Shown piece after piece: positions 1-8,165 of a DNA stretch of 10,648 nucleotides. The position numbers and the translations under genes are program-made. The notes beneath the pieces are model-generated. The model was not told the DNA's origin, did not search any database, and saw only the letters and a program-made list of their open reading frames with translations. The DNA is taken from contig WVWW01000219.1 in the NCBI GenBank assembly GCA_011773795.1, positions 12,030 to 22,677 on the forward strand. Direction: 5' to 3'. Position 1 is the stretch's first letter. The number at the start of each line of letters is the position of its first letter. Source of the DNA: Acidobacteriota bacterium. Lineage in GTDB: Bacteria; Acidobacteriota; Polarisedimenticolia; Polarisedimenticolales; Polarisedimenticolaceae.

Positions 1-151
1 CGACCGAGCCCTCCACGAAGTCCCGCGCCAGATCGGCGGTCATGAGCTCTTCCTCGGTGAACTCCTCGGGGATGAAGACCTGCTCGAGAGGGTGCTCCTC
101 GACCAGGAAGCTCCCGCCCCGGATGATGTCCATGGTTTCGGTCGCGCTCAT
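1..151 (-). CDS. fadE: Acyl-CoA dehydrogenase, N-terminal part only (FadE-like)
   Basis: Only the first 50 codons are inside the window and the gene continues beyond position 1. The visible protein begins MSATETMDIIRGGSFLVEE and continues with IPEEFTEEE and a helix ending ARDFVEGS. This is the characteristic start of the Bacillus YusJ/FadE type of acyl-CoA dehydrogenase, where a GGSFL(I/V)E stretch and an F(T/I)PE(D/E)F(T/S)EE stretch precede the first helix of the dehydrogenase fold. Members of the family are FAD enzymes that introduce the first double bond of beta-oxidation. The ATG at 151 is preferred over the ATG at 133 because GGGAG (158-162) lies 6 nt upstream. It is the third gene of the operon, 21 nt after the thiolase stop. 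The FAD-binding site and catalytic base are outside the window, so catalytic competence cannot be judged. Confidence 0.85.
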   Translation of the reverse strand, partial: MSATETMDIIRGGSFLVEEHPLEQVFIPEEFTEEELMTADLARDFVEGSV

Positions 152-154
152 CGT

Positions 155-162
155 CTTCTCCC
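155..162 (-). promoter_or_regulatory. Ribosome binding site of fadE
   Basis: On the minus strand this reads GGGAGAAG, with the GGGAG core (158-162) 6 nt before the ATG at 151. It decides between the two in-frame ATG codons of fadE in favour of the upstream one. Confidence 0.7.
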
Positions 163-172
163 TTCTTACGGA

Positions 173-1357
<1,185 letters not shown>

Positions 1358-1359
1358 GA

Positions 1360-3766
1360 TCAATTCCTCAACGGTTTTCCGGTCTTGAGAAGAGCCTGGA
1401 TGCGCTCCAGCGTCTTGGGCTCGCCGAGAAGCGACAGGAACGCCTCGCGCTCCAGGTCCAGCAGGTATTGCTCGGAGACGGTCTGCGTGCCGGTCAGGTC
1501 GCCGCCGCACAGGATGTGCCCGAGCTTCAAGCCGATCTTGTGGTCGTGCTCGCTGATGAACCGACCGCTCATCATGTTGAACAGCGCGACCTCCAGCGCG
1601 GCCTTGCCGCCACGGCCCATGACCGGGATGTCGGTGCGCGGGGTGCCGCACTTCCACTCTTCGCGGACCATCGAGAGCACGGTCTGCTTGGCATCGGAGA
1701 TCAGTCGGTCGGGGTTCATCGTGATCTTGTCGGAGTCGCGGAGGAACCGTAGCTCGCGTGCCTCGACACCGCTCGTGGCCACCTTGGCCATGCCGATCGT
1801 CTCGAATGTCTGTTGCAGTACGGGGAGCAGGTTGTCGGTTCCGGTCCAGTGCTCGAGGTTGCGCAGGTAGAGCTCCTTGCAGCCGCCGCCGGCGGGAATC
1901 ACGCCCGCCCCCACTTCGACCAGCCCGATGTAGGTCTCGGCCGAGGCACGAACGCGCTGGCCGTGAAGGACGAACTCGGCGCCGCCTCCCAGGCACATGC
2001 CGAACGGCGCCAGGACGACGGGCTTGGGCGCGTACTTCAGCGACATCGTCGCCCGCTGGAAGGCACGGATCATCAGGTCGATGTCCTCCCAGTTCTGTTC
2101 CTGGGCCTCGAGCAGCATCATCATGAGGTTGGCACCGGCGGAAAAGTGCTTGCCCTGGTTGCCGACGACGAGACCGTCGAAGTTCTTCTCCACCTCGGCC
2201 AGGGCTTTCCCGACCATGTCGATGATGTCGCCGCCGATGGCGTTCATCTTGGAGTGGAACTCGAGGCAGGCGACGCCGTCGCCGAGATCGACGAGGCTCG
2301 CGCCCGCGTTGTGCTTGATCTCGCGATCCGCGCCTTTGAGGTGCGAGAGGTTCAGGCGGCCCGGATCGGAGGCGATCTCGCGATAACCACCGGCGGCCGG
2401 ATCCCAGACCGAACGGCGGCCCTCCTCGAGCCGGTAGAACCCCTCCGCGTCGCTCTCGAGCATCGTCGAGATCCAGCCCGGGAGCTCGAGCCCCTCGGAC
2501 TGCATGCGCTCGGCGAGCTTGCGGAAGCCCAGGGCGTCCCACATCTCGAACGGTCCCATCTCCCAGCCGAAGCCCCACCTGAGGGCGTCGTCCAGCGGCT
2601 CGGGATCGTCGCAGATCTCGCCGATGCGATTGGCGCAGTACTGGAACAGCCGGCTCGACGTACGCCACGTGAAGTCCGCGGCTCGGCCCTTGCCGTACAC
2701 CAGAGCGTTCAGTCGCTCCGCGAGCGAATCGAGACTTCGTACGGTCTCCAGCTCGGGGAACTTCGCCTTCTGCTTCGCGCGGTATTCGAGGCCCTCCATA
2801 TCGAGCGTCTCGATGCTCTTCTTGCCCTTGGCGTCCTTCACGCGGCGGTAGAAGCCCGCACCGCTCTTCTCGCCGAGCAGCTTCTTGTCCAGCATTGCTC
2901 AGCATCACATCCGGGGGACGGAACGCCTCTCGCGCTTCGTCGTCCGGACAACCGTGGTAGACCGTGTCGGCGACGTGCACGAAGGTGTCGAGCCCCACCA
3001 GGTCGGCGGTGCGGAACGTGGCGCTCTTGGGATGCCCGATCAGCGGACCGGTGAGGAAGTCGACTTCCTCGATGCTCAGGTCCAGCTCCTGCATGGCGCG
3101 CACGACGTCGAGGACCCCGAAGACACCGATGCGATTGGCGATGAAGTTGGGCGTGTCGCGGGCGACCACGATCCCCTTCCCGAGTCGCTTGTCGGCGAAG
3201 TCCCGCAGCGTGTCGACGATCTCCGGATCCGTCGTCGTGCCGGGGACGATCTCGAGCAGGTGGAGGTAGCGCGGGGGATTGAAGAAGTGGGTCCCGAGAA
3301 AGTTGCGGCGAAACTCCTCGTCGAGGCCGTCGACCATGGCGTCGATGGAGAGACCCGACGTGTTGGTCGTGACGATCGCTCCCGGCTTGCGGTGCTTCGC
3401 GGCCTCCGCGAGCACCTTGCGCTTGATGTCGAGGTCCTCCTTGACGACCTCGATGATCCAGTCGGCCTCCGCGATGCGCCCCCAGTCGTCGTCGAAGTTA
3501 CCGACCTCGATCTTCCCCGCGAGCTTCCCGGTGAAGAAGGGCGCGGGCTTCGACTTCAACGCGCGCCGCAGGGCGTCGTTGCCGAAACGGTTGCGCACGG
3601 CCGGGCTCTCCAGCGTCAGGCCCTTGGCCGTCTCCTGGGCGGTGGGCTCGGGGGGTACGATGTCGAGCATGACCGAAGGGATGCCGGCATTGGCCAGATG
3701 GGCCGCGATCGCGCTCCCCATCACCCCGCTCCCCAGAATGGCGGCTTTTTCGATCTTTGGTGCCAT
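1360..3766 (-). CDS. fadN: 3-hydroxyacyl-CoA dehydrogenase/enoyl-CoA hydratase, frameshifted
   Basis: The family catalyses hydration of 2-enoyl-CoA and NAD-dependent oxidation of the resulting 3-hydroxyacyl-CoA. Repaired for a one-base shift near 2896, the product is about 801 residues, close to Bacillus FadN (about 790). The N-terminal Rossmann domain has GSGVMG at residues 12-17, TNTSGLSI near 140 and catalytic His160 in HFFNPP. The dehydrogenase helical domain runs across the break at about residue 290 (FRPPDVML, then LLGEKSGAGFY). The C-terminal crotonase domain has oxyanion-loop GKHFSAGANL at about 538-547, Glu597 in CLGGGAEF and Glu617 in LVEVGAGVIPAGGG, matching both crotonase catalytic glutamates. 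The order dehydrogenase then hydratase is the FadN order, opposite to E. coli FadB. The ATG at 3766 has AGGA 5 nt upstream (3772-3775). A TTG at 3781 is a weaker alternative. As read, the hydratase half would be lost unless the shift is a sequencing error or is bypassed. Confidence 0.9.
1364..1369 (-). promoter_or_regulatory. Ribosome binding site of fadA inside the end of fadN
   Basis: GAGGAA on the minus strand lies 6 nt before the fadA ATG at 1357 and overlaps the last sense codons of fadN. The fadN stop codon (1360-1362) sits between this site and the fadA start, a typical coupled arrangement. Confidence 0.7.
2893..2904 (-). other. Frameshift site within fadN
   Basis: Upstream reading frame homology ends at FRPPDVML and resumes one base out of phase at MLDKKLLGEKSGAGFY. 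The second frame has a TGA at 2899-2901, so the extra base must lie between that stop and the ATG at 2893-2895. The local minus-strand sequence is ATGCTGAGCA followed by ATGCTGGACA, a near-perfect 10-base tandem repeat. Removing one base gives PPDVMLSMLDKKLLG. Removing a whole 10-base unit gives PPDVMLDKKLLG. The one-base repair better keeps the usual spacing between the proline pair and the LLG motif, judged from memory of the family. Confidence 0.8.
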
Positions 3767-3770
3767 GTCC

Positions 3771-3776
3771 GTCCTC
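3771..3776 (-). promoter_or_regulatory. Ribosome binding site of fadN
   Basis: GAGGAC on the minus strand has its AGGA core at 3772-3775, 5 nt before the ATG at 3766. It supports that ATG over the in-frame TTG at 3781. Confidence 0.55.
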
Positions 3777-3784
3777 GTCAAAAA

Positions 3785-3809
3785 TGAATGAGATTCAGTA
3801 TCTTACATT
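3785..3809. promoter_or_regulatory. Candidate FadR operator on the fadN side
   Basis: The plus strand holds TGAATGA (3785-3791), identical to the left half of the Bacillus FadR box as I recall it (TGAATGAMTANTCATTCA). It overlaps an inverted repeat AGAT-N5-ATCT (3791-3803) that is flanked by AATG on the left (3788-3790 region) and CATT on the right (3806-3809). The right half of the FadR box is not conserved. The site lies at the expected fadN transcription start. Confidence 0.35.
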
Positions 3810-3835
3810 GTGGCTCTTTTGCGGTCGGTCTTCAA
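3807..3835 (-). promoter_or_regulatory. Candidate promoter of the fadNAE operon
   Basis: On the minus strand TTGAAG (3830-3835) and CACAAT (3807-3812) are separated by 17 nt. Each matches the sigma-70 consensus at four of six positions. The start of transcription would fall near 3800, directly over the AGAT-N5-ATCT inverted repeat and next to the TGAATGA half-site, so a repressor bound there would block initiation. The spacer is clearly richer in A and T than the genes on both sides. The match is moderate and unproven. Confidence 0.35.
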
Positions 3836-3843
3836 CAGTATTG

Positions 3844-3854
3844 TCTCATTTATT
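3844..3854. repeat. Inverted arm in the fadN-fadR spacer
   Basis: TCTCATTTATT (3844-3854) is the reverse complement of AATGAATGAGA (3783-3793) at 10 of 11 positions. The two arms are 50 nt apart, about six helical turns centre to centre. They could be two repressor half-sites or sites bridged by a looped complex, or they could be chance matches in AT-rich DNA. Confidence 0.35.
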
Positions 3855-3912
3855 GTATTTTTTCACCCCTGAGAATGCTCTGGCCCGGGCCTCAGGAAGT
3901 ATGATCTCGAAG

Positions 3913-3929
3913 TGAAGAGAGTTCATTCA
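3913..3929. promoter_or_regulatory. Candidate FadR operator over the fadR leader
   Basis: The plus strand reads TGAAGAGAGTTCATTCA. It contains TGAA-N5-TTCA as a perfect inverted repeat and ends in TCATTCA, the right half of the recalled Bacillus FadR box. The left half lacks one T. It ends 2 nt before the fadR ATG and covers its purine-rich ribosome binding region, so occupancy would give autorepression. This is an inference from sequence similarity only. Confidence 0.35.
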
Positions 3930-3931
3930 AG

Positions 3932-4537
3932 ATGACTTCCAGACGCGCGCAGGAGCAGGACGACAAGCGGGCGAGGATCCTCCGCGCCGCCGTCCACGCC
4001 TTCAGCCACCACGGCTACCACCAGACCCGCATCAGCGACATCGCCAAGGCCGCCAACGTCGCCGACGGCACCGTCTACCTCTACTTCGAGGGCAAGAGGG
4101 AGATCCTCTCGAAGATCTTCGAGGAACGCATGGCGGCGTCCCTGGAGCGCGGCCGCGAAGAGCTGAGGCGCATCGACGGGGCGGTGGAGAAACTCCGTCG
4201 ATTGGTCGAGCTGCATCTCGAGGATCTGGGTGAGAACCCCGAGCTGGCGACGGTCTTTCAGATCGAGCTGCGCCACTCCACCGGGTTCATGGAGCTCTAC
4301 AGCCGCGGAGAGCTGCGGGATTACTTCCAGCTCATCGCGGAAATCCTCGAACAGGGTCAGAAGGAGGGTTGCATACGGAACGACATCGATCCTTGGTTCG
4401 CGACGAAGTGCATCTTCGGCGTTCTCGACGAGGCCGCCACCAACTGGATTCTCAGCAAGAGGAACTACCGCCTGCGCAGTAGCGCAACGCAGATCCTGGA
4501 CTTCATCCTGAACGGGCTTTCGGCGTCGCCGGGTTGA
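3932..4537 (+). CDS. fadR: TetR-family regulator, FadR-like (fatty acid degradation)
   Basis: The 201-residue product has the TetR layout. An N-terminal three-helix DNA-binding domain occupies residues 12-58, with recognition-helix region IAKAANVADGTVYLYFEGK (37-55), followed by an all-helical ligand-binding domain. Beyond the common TetR motif, the ligand domain carries QIELRHS, then FGVLDEAATNWILSKRNYRL near the C-terminus. These correspond to LELRQS and GTIDETVTTWV in Bacillus subtilis FadR (YsiA), as I recall that sequence. FadR represses beta-oxidation genes and is released by long-chain acyl-CoA. The gene is divergent from fadN across a spacer with FadR-box-like half-sites, which supports the same role here. 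The ATG at 3932 follows a GAAGAGAG purine run about 10 nt upstream. The downstream permease starts 22 nt after its stop and is probably on the same transcript. The ligand and targets are inferred. Confidence 0.85.
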   Translation: MTSRRAQEQDDKRARILRAAVHAFSHHGYHQTRISDIAKAANVADGTVYLYFEGKREILSKIFEERMAASLERGREELRRIDGAVEKLRRLVELHLEDLGENPELATVFQIELRHSTGFMELYSRGELRDYFQLIAEILEQGQKEGCIRNDIDPWFATKCIFGVLDEAATNWILSKRNYRLRSSATQILDFILNGLSASPG

Positions 4538-4559
4538 GCCGGCCGGAACCTGAGCACCG

Positions 4560-5867
4560 ATGAACGAGAGGGCGCCGCGACATACGGTTCGTTCCGGGGC
4601 CGGGCTGGTCATCGCGAACATGATCGGCGTCGGCGTGCTGCTGAGCGCGGGCTTCATGGCCCAGGACATGTCGGCGGGCCCGATCCTGCTGGCCTGGGTC
4701 GTCGGCATCGTCATCTCGTTTCTCGGCGTGATCTCCTACTCGGCGATCGTCGCCGCGATCCAGGAGTCCGGCGGCGAGTACCGGTTTTTGTCGGACCTGG
4801 TGCACCCGTTCCTGGGCTATCTCGCCGGCTGGGGTTCACTGATTCTCGGTTTCTCGGCGCCGATCGCCGTCAATGCCCACTCCATCGGCGCGTTCACCAA
4901 CACGTTGGTCGACGGCCCCGATCCACGCGTCGTCGCGGCCATCGTGGTGGTCGCCTTCACGGCGATGCACGGCCTGAGCCTACGCGTCTCCCACCTCGGT
5001 CAGAACACGGTCGTCGTGATCAAGTTGGTGGCCTTCGCCGCGTTCGCCCTGCTGGCGTTGATTCTCGGCACGAACAGCTGGCCCGACTGGACGCCGGCCA
5101 ACCCGAGCGCCGGCTTTCCCTGGCGCAAGCTCATCGAGAACCAGTACTGGATCGCCTTCGCCTTCAGCGGCTGGAACGCGGCCATCTACACGGCGAAGGA
5201 GTTCAAGAACCCCGCCCGGGACGTGCCGCGCGCGATGCTGCTCGGTTTCGGTGTGGTCTCGCTCCTCTACCTCGTGATCAACGTCGTGTTCGTCACGAAC
5301 CTGACGCCCGAGCAGGCTACGGCGGTGTTCACCTACGAACAGACGAGGATCACGCTCGCGCACCTCGTGTCCGACGGCATCTTCGGATCGATCGGTGGCC
5401 GGTTGACGTCGATCCTCGTCATCTGGGCCTTTGCCTCGTCGATCAGCGCGATGATGATGATCGCGCCGCGCGTTTACGTGGCGATGGCCCGTGATGGGTT
5501 CCTGCCGCGTATCTTCACCGCGAAGCATGGGGAACCGCCGTTCAGCTCGACCGTCCTGCAGGCGGCGGTCTCGCTGCTGTTCATCTTCTCTCACTCGCTC
5601 CGCGAGACGGTTCAGGCGGCGTCCGCCTTCCTGATGCTGTTCACCGCGTTGACGGCGCTGGCCCTGTTCCGGCTCCGCCGCGTCCACCCGGCGGCCGCGC
5701 CGGCCCCGGCGAAGCTCGTCGTCGCGGTCGTCTTCGCGTTCTCGATCGGCGTCATCCTGTACACGAACCTGCAGAGCTCGCCGCAGCTCTGGTACACGCT
5801 CGGCGCCGTCACGGCGCTCGCGCTGGCCGGTTACCTGTGGGCGCGCCGGGGTTCGTCGACGGGCTAG
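4560..5867 (+). CDS. APC-superfamily amino acid/amine permease
   Basis: The 435-residue product is an integral membrane protein with about 12 hydrophobic segments, the usual number for the amino acid-polyamine-organocation superfamily. Segment 1 has the broken-helix motif IGVGVLLSAGF (about 23-33). The loop after segment 2 has GGEYRFLSDLVHPFLGYLAGW-type residues (GGEYRF). Segment 6 and its loop give FAFSGWNAA then TAKEFKNPARDVPRA, the conserved E-x-K-N-P-x-R-x-x-P-R-A motif. The last segment ends in a short basic tail. These features place it as a secondary transporter for amino acids or related compounds in the cytoplasmic membrane, but the substrate cannot be read from sequence. The start has only a weak ribosome binding site (GGA about 12 nt upstream), suggesting coupled or low translation behind fadR. 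Its stop shares four bases with the convergent VWFA gene. Confidence 0.85.
   Translation: MNERAPRHTVRSGAGLVIANMIGVGVLLSAGFMAQDMSAGPILLAWVVGIVISFLGVISYSAIVAAIQESGGEYRFLSDLVHPFLGYLAGWGSLILGFSAPIAVNAHSIGAFTNTLVDGPDPRVVAAIVVVAFTAMHGLSLRVSHLGQNTVVVIKLVAFAAFALLALILGTNSWPDWTPANPSAGFPWRKLIENQYWIAFAFSGWNAAIYTAKEFKNPARDVPRAMLLGFGVVSLLYLVINVVFVTNLTPEQATAVFTYEQTRITLAHLVSDGIFGSIGGRLTSILVIWAFASSISAMMMIAPRVYVAMARDGFLPRIFTAKHGEPPFSSTVLQAAVSLLFIFSHSLRETVQAASAFLMLFTALTALALFRLRRVHPAAAPAPAKLVVAVVFAFSIGVILYTNLQSSPQLWYTLGAVTALALAGYLWARRGSSTG
5864..5867. other. CTAG shared by two convergent stop codons
   Basis: The palindrome CTAG provides TAG on the plus strand (5865-5867, end of the permease) and TAG on the minus strand (5866-5864, end of the VWFA gene). 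The two coding regions therefore overlap by four bases and leave no room for an intergenic terminator. Confidence 0.95.
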
Positions 5868-8011
5868 CGCACGGTCAGCGGGATCGTCCGTGTCAGCGGA
5901 TCCCCGCCGGCGGCGACCGTCAGCGCCAGGGTGTACTCGCCGGGAGCCAGCTCGTCGGTGGCCAGCGCGGTCCGGATGGCCTCGTAACCCGTCATGCCCG
6001 CGCGACCGGTCTGAAGCGGCGACAGCCCCGGTGTGTGCACGGCGTTACCCGCGGCATCGGTCAACTCCGCCGTGGCCCACGGCTCGCTGTCGCCCAGGTT
6101 GCGCCCGATGAGCATCAATGGCAGCGTCTCGCCGGCCTTGACCGTCGGATGCGCTCCGGGAAGGAAGGGGGTCTGGCCCGCCATGAACGGGAACGGATCC
6201 GGCGATTCGCCTTCGCCGGGCTCGACGCGGGCGAGCAGCCACTTGCCGCCAGGATCGGGAACCAGAGGCGGCATGAGCTCCGCCGCACCGGAAGCGAAGT
6301 CCGGCACGTCGAGCGGCACGATGCGCAAGTTGGAGCGCCCCGAGGTCGGCTCGACGACGAGCAGGCGTAAGTCGTACTCGCCGGCGGGCAGCTTCAGCCC
6401 GCCGTAGAACTTCAACCCGGTATCGGTGAACGCCGCGCCGGCGGCATCGACGTTGATCCCGAGCGTCTTGGAAAAGAAGTCGCGGATGGACCCGGTCTCT
6501 CGTTCGACGGCATACGCGAACAGCTGCACTCCGACCTGCTTGGCGCCCTGCGGGCCGATCAGGCTCTTGCCGTCGATCTCCATCAGGATGGGAATGAGCG
6601 CTTCACTTTCGTCGAGCGCAAACGGCATCGTCAGCACCTCGGTCGGGATGGCGCCGCCCTCGTTCGCGGCCATCAACTGCTGACCGAGGGCGAAAAGCAT
6701 TTGCTCGGGTTGCTGCGGCCCTCCCGGGGCGTAGAAACCGGGTCGGTGGGACACCTTGGCGCCTTTCGCCGTCCCGACCGGCTTGACCTTGATCTTGTGA
6801 AACGCGCCATCCTTCTTGATCTTGTTCGCGTTGAACGTGAGCACGTAGGTGACTTGCGTCTCGAGCAGGATGTTGCGCAGCGCCTTCCCGATCTGGCTGA
6901 CGTTGCGCTGGTACGTTCCACCGGTACCCGAGGCCATCGCGGAGAGTCCTTGGTTGCCGCCTATCGAGGGGCGTCCGCCCGCGCGGCCCTCGAGATTCGA
7001 GACTCCCGGATTGCCGATGTCGACGGTGTGCACCACGCAGTCCGAGCGACGCAGCTCGTCGATCATGCGATCGAGCTGCGACTGACGGGTCGAATCGCCG
7101 AAGCGTTGATCGACATCGACCTCCCAGATTCGCCCGGACGCGAGGTCGTCGCTCATCGCTCGCTGGGCGGACTGGTCCTCGGTGGCCGTGATCATCTCGT
7201 TCTCGAACCCTTCGGAGAGGTAGACGACCTGTTTGCGTGCACGGACGCTGTCGAGAAGCCGGGCCAGCCCGCTGAAATCACGGACCAGGTTGCCGACCTG
7301 CTGGCCCCGCGCGCTCCTGTCCGCCCGGCCGACCATGTTCTGGATCTCGAGCAGGTGCTGCTGCGCCATCTCGTCGAGGTCGAGCCCGGTTCCCCTGGCG
7401 TCTTCGTCCTGCTGGATGGGATCGTTGATGAAGCTGCCGTCCAGCACCTTGCTTGGATCGACGAGCGCCAAGTTCAACGGATCCACGCCTCCAGGCTGAT
7501 TCACACCCATCGAGTCGATGGCGGCGAGAACCTGGGCGCGATCCGACGTGAAGTTGAGCAACGGGCGCACGCCGATGGTCGTGGCGTAGGTCGTCACCGC
7601 CACGAGGTCACGATCGTCGATCGAATCGGCGACGATCTCGCGGGCCGCGAGCTTCGAGCGCTGCAGCGACCCGACGTCGCTGAAGGAGAGATCGAACAGC
7701 AACATGAAGTAGCGCGGCGGGATCGCGGCCGGAGCCTCGCCCGTCCGCCCCGCCGACGTCGCTCCCTCGACGGAGAGGCTCACGTCGTGGACGTCGAAAG
7801 CGGCGATGGGGACCTTCTTGCCGTCGACGAGGACCTGGAAATCGTCGGCCGTCAGGCCTCGGACCGGCTCACCCTTGCGCGTCACCTGCACGGGGACGTC
7901 GACCGCGACGACGCTGACGCGCTCGGATGTCTGTGGGACGGAGGGAAGTGTCGTCACCATCAGAACGGCAAAGAGAACCGTGTGACAACAACGCCTGGAG
8001 TACGTCTTCAT
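5864..8011 (-). CDS. Secreted VWFA-related domain protein (acidobacterial type)
   Basis: The 715-residue product starts with a signal peptide: basic MKTYSRR, hydrophobic core about 11-22, likely cleavage before residue 30. There is no lipobox. Residues about 30-430 match the layout of the acidobacterial VWFA-related domain family (TIGR03436). They hold a beta-rich lead with RGLTADDFQVLVDGK, then a von Willebrand A fold with MIDAS DLSFS at 107-111 (metal-binding DxSxS), KQVVYLSEGFE, and the family ending RPGFYAP at 423-429. About 285 further residues are beta-rich and end in an Ig-like stretch (PGEYTLALTV). Such proteins are exported and presumably bind partners through a divalent metal, but no specific function is established. 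The ATG at 8011 has a strong GAGGAG ribosome binding site 6 nt upstream. The gene is isolated, between a terminator and a convergent permease gene. Two cysteines lie in the signal peptide (8 and 9). Confidence 0.85.
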   Translation of the reverse strand: MKTYSRRCCHTVLFAVLMVTTLPSVPQTSERVSVVAVDVPVQVTRKGEPVRGLTADDFQVLVDGKKVPIAAFDVHDVSLSVEGATSAGRTGEAPAAIPPRYFMLLFDLSFSDVGSLQRSKLAAREIVADSIDDRDLVAVTTYATTIGVRPLLNFTSDRAQVLAAIDSMGVNQPGGVDPLNLALVDPSKVLDGSFINDPIQQDEDARGTGLDLDEMAQQHLLEIQNMVGRADRSARGQQVGNLVRDFSGLARLLDSVRARKQVVYLSEGFENEMITATEDQSAQRAMSDDLASGRIWEVDVDQRFGDSTRQSQLDRMIDELRRSDCVVHTVDIGNPGVSNLEGRAGGRPSIGGNQGLSAMASGTGGTYQRNVSQIGKALRNILLETQVTYVLTFNANKIKKDGAFHKIKVKPVGTAKGAKVSHRPGFYAPGGPQQPEQMLFALGQQLMAANEGGAIPTEVLTMPFALDESEALIPILMEIDGKSLIGPQGAKQVGVQLFAYAVERETGSIRDFFSKTLGINVDAAGAAFTDTGLKFYGGLKLPAGEYDLRLLVVEPTSGRSNLRIVPLDVPDFASGAAELMPPLVPDPGGKWLLARVEPGEGESPDPFPFMAGQTPFLPGAHPTVKAGETLPLMLIGRNLGDSEPWATAELTDAAGNAVHTPGLSPLQTGRAGMTGYEAIRTALATDELAPGEYTLALTVAAGGDPLTRTIPLTVR

Positions 8012-8017
8012 CGGAGG

Positions 8018-8023
8018 CTCCTC
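8018..8023 (-). promoter_or_regulatory. Ribosome binding site of the VWFA gene
   Basis: GAGGAG on the minus strand, 6 nt before the ATG at 8011. It is one of the best Shine-Dalgarno matches in the window and fixes the start. Confidence 0.75.
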
Positions 8024-8045
8024 GCGCGGGCGAGCCGCACCAAGG

Positions 8046-8051
8046 ATTGTA
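8046..8051 (-). promoter_or_regulatory. Candidate -10 element of the VWFA gene
   Basis: TACAAT on the minus strand matches TATAAT at five of six positions, 34 nt before the VWFA start codon. No convincing -35 element lies 16-18 nt upstream. Instead the GGCGCCG inverted repeat (8071-8089) covers that position. A promoter is expected here because the preceding gene ends in a strong terminator. Confidence 0.3.
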
Positions 8052-8070
8052 CTCCTCGGAGAACCGCGGT

Positions 8071-8089
8071 GGCGCCGGCATTCGGCGCC
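8071..8089. repeat. Inverted repeat upstream of the VWFA gene
   Basis: GGCGCCG (8071-8077) and CGGCGCC (8083-8089) are perfect complements around a 5-base spacer. It lies about 20 bp upstream of the candidate -10 on the minus strand, so it may be an operator. It could also be a second hairpin behind the protease terminator, or a chance product of high GC. Confidence 0.35.
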
Positions 8090-8112
8090 CGCGTGGCGAA
8101 GCGCTCCGCTTC

Positions 8113-8144
8113 AAAAAAAAAGAGGGGGCCGAAAGGCCCCCTCT
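8113..8144 (-). terminator. Intrinsic terminator of the protease gene
   Basis: AGAGGGGGCC (8121-8130) and GGCCCCCTCT (8135-8144) form a perfect 10-bp, mostly G-C stem around a 4-base loop (GAAA on plus, TTTC on minus). On the minus strand it is followed by a run of eight to nine T residues (8113-8121). It begins 21 nt after the protease stop codon at 8166-8168. The plus strand has no T-run after the stem, so it acts in the minus direction. Confidence 0.95.
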
Positions 8145-8165
8145 CGAATCGATCGAATGAACCGA

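Noticed and set aside
2890..2910. Programmed ribosomal frameshift in fadN
   Set aside because: No slippery heptamer, stop codon in the upstream frame or Shine-Dalgarno stimulator is visible, and the family is not known to use one. An error or mutation is simpler.
1813..3787. Two further plus-strand open frames (1813-3054 and 2885-3787)
   Set aside because: Both are antisense shadows of fadN, which has clear motifs in the minus strand.
3923..4805. Minus-strand open frames opposite fadR and the permease start
   Set aside because: Low-complexity translations with no motif, overlapping genes with unambiguous family features.
4980..5687. Minus-strand 235-codon frame opposite the permease
   Set aside because: Highly charged, repetitive in arginine and glutamate, and opposite conserved membrane segments.
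5872..5905. Short direct repeat GTCAGCGG near the end of the VWFA gene
   Set aside because: It falls in coding sequence and encodes a repeated Leu-Thr pair in a beta strand, with no sign of an independent function.
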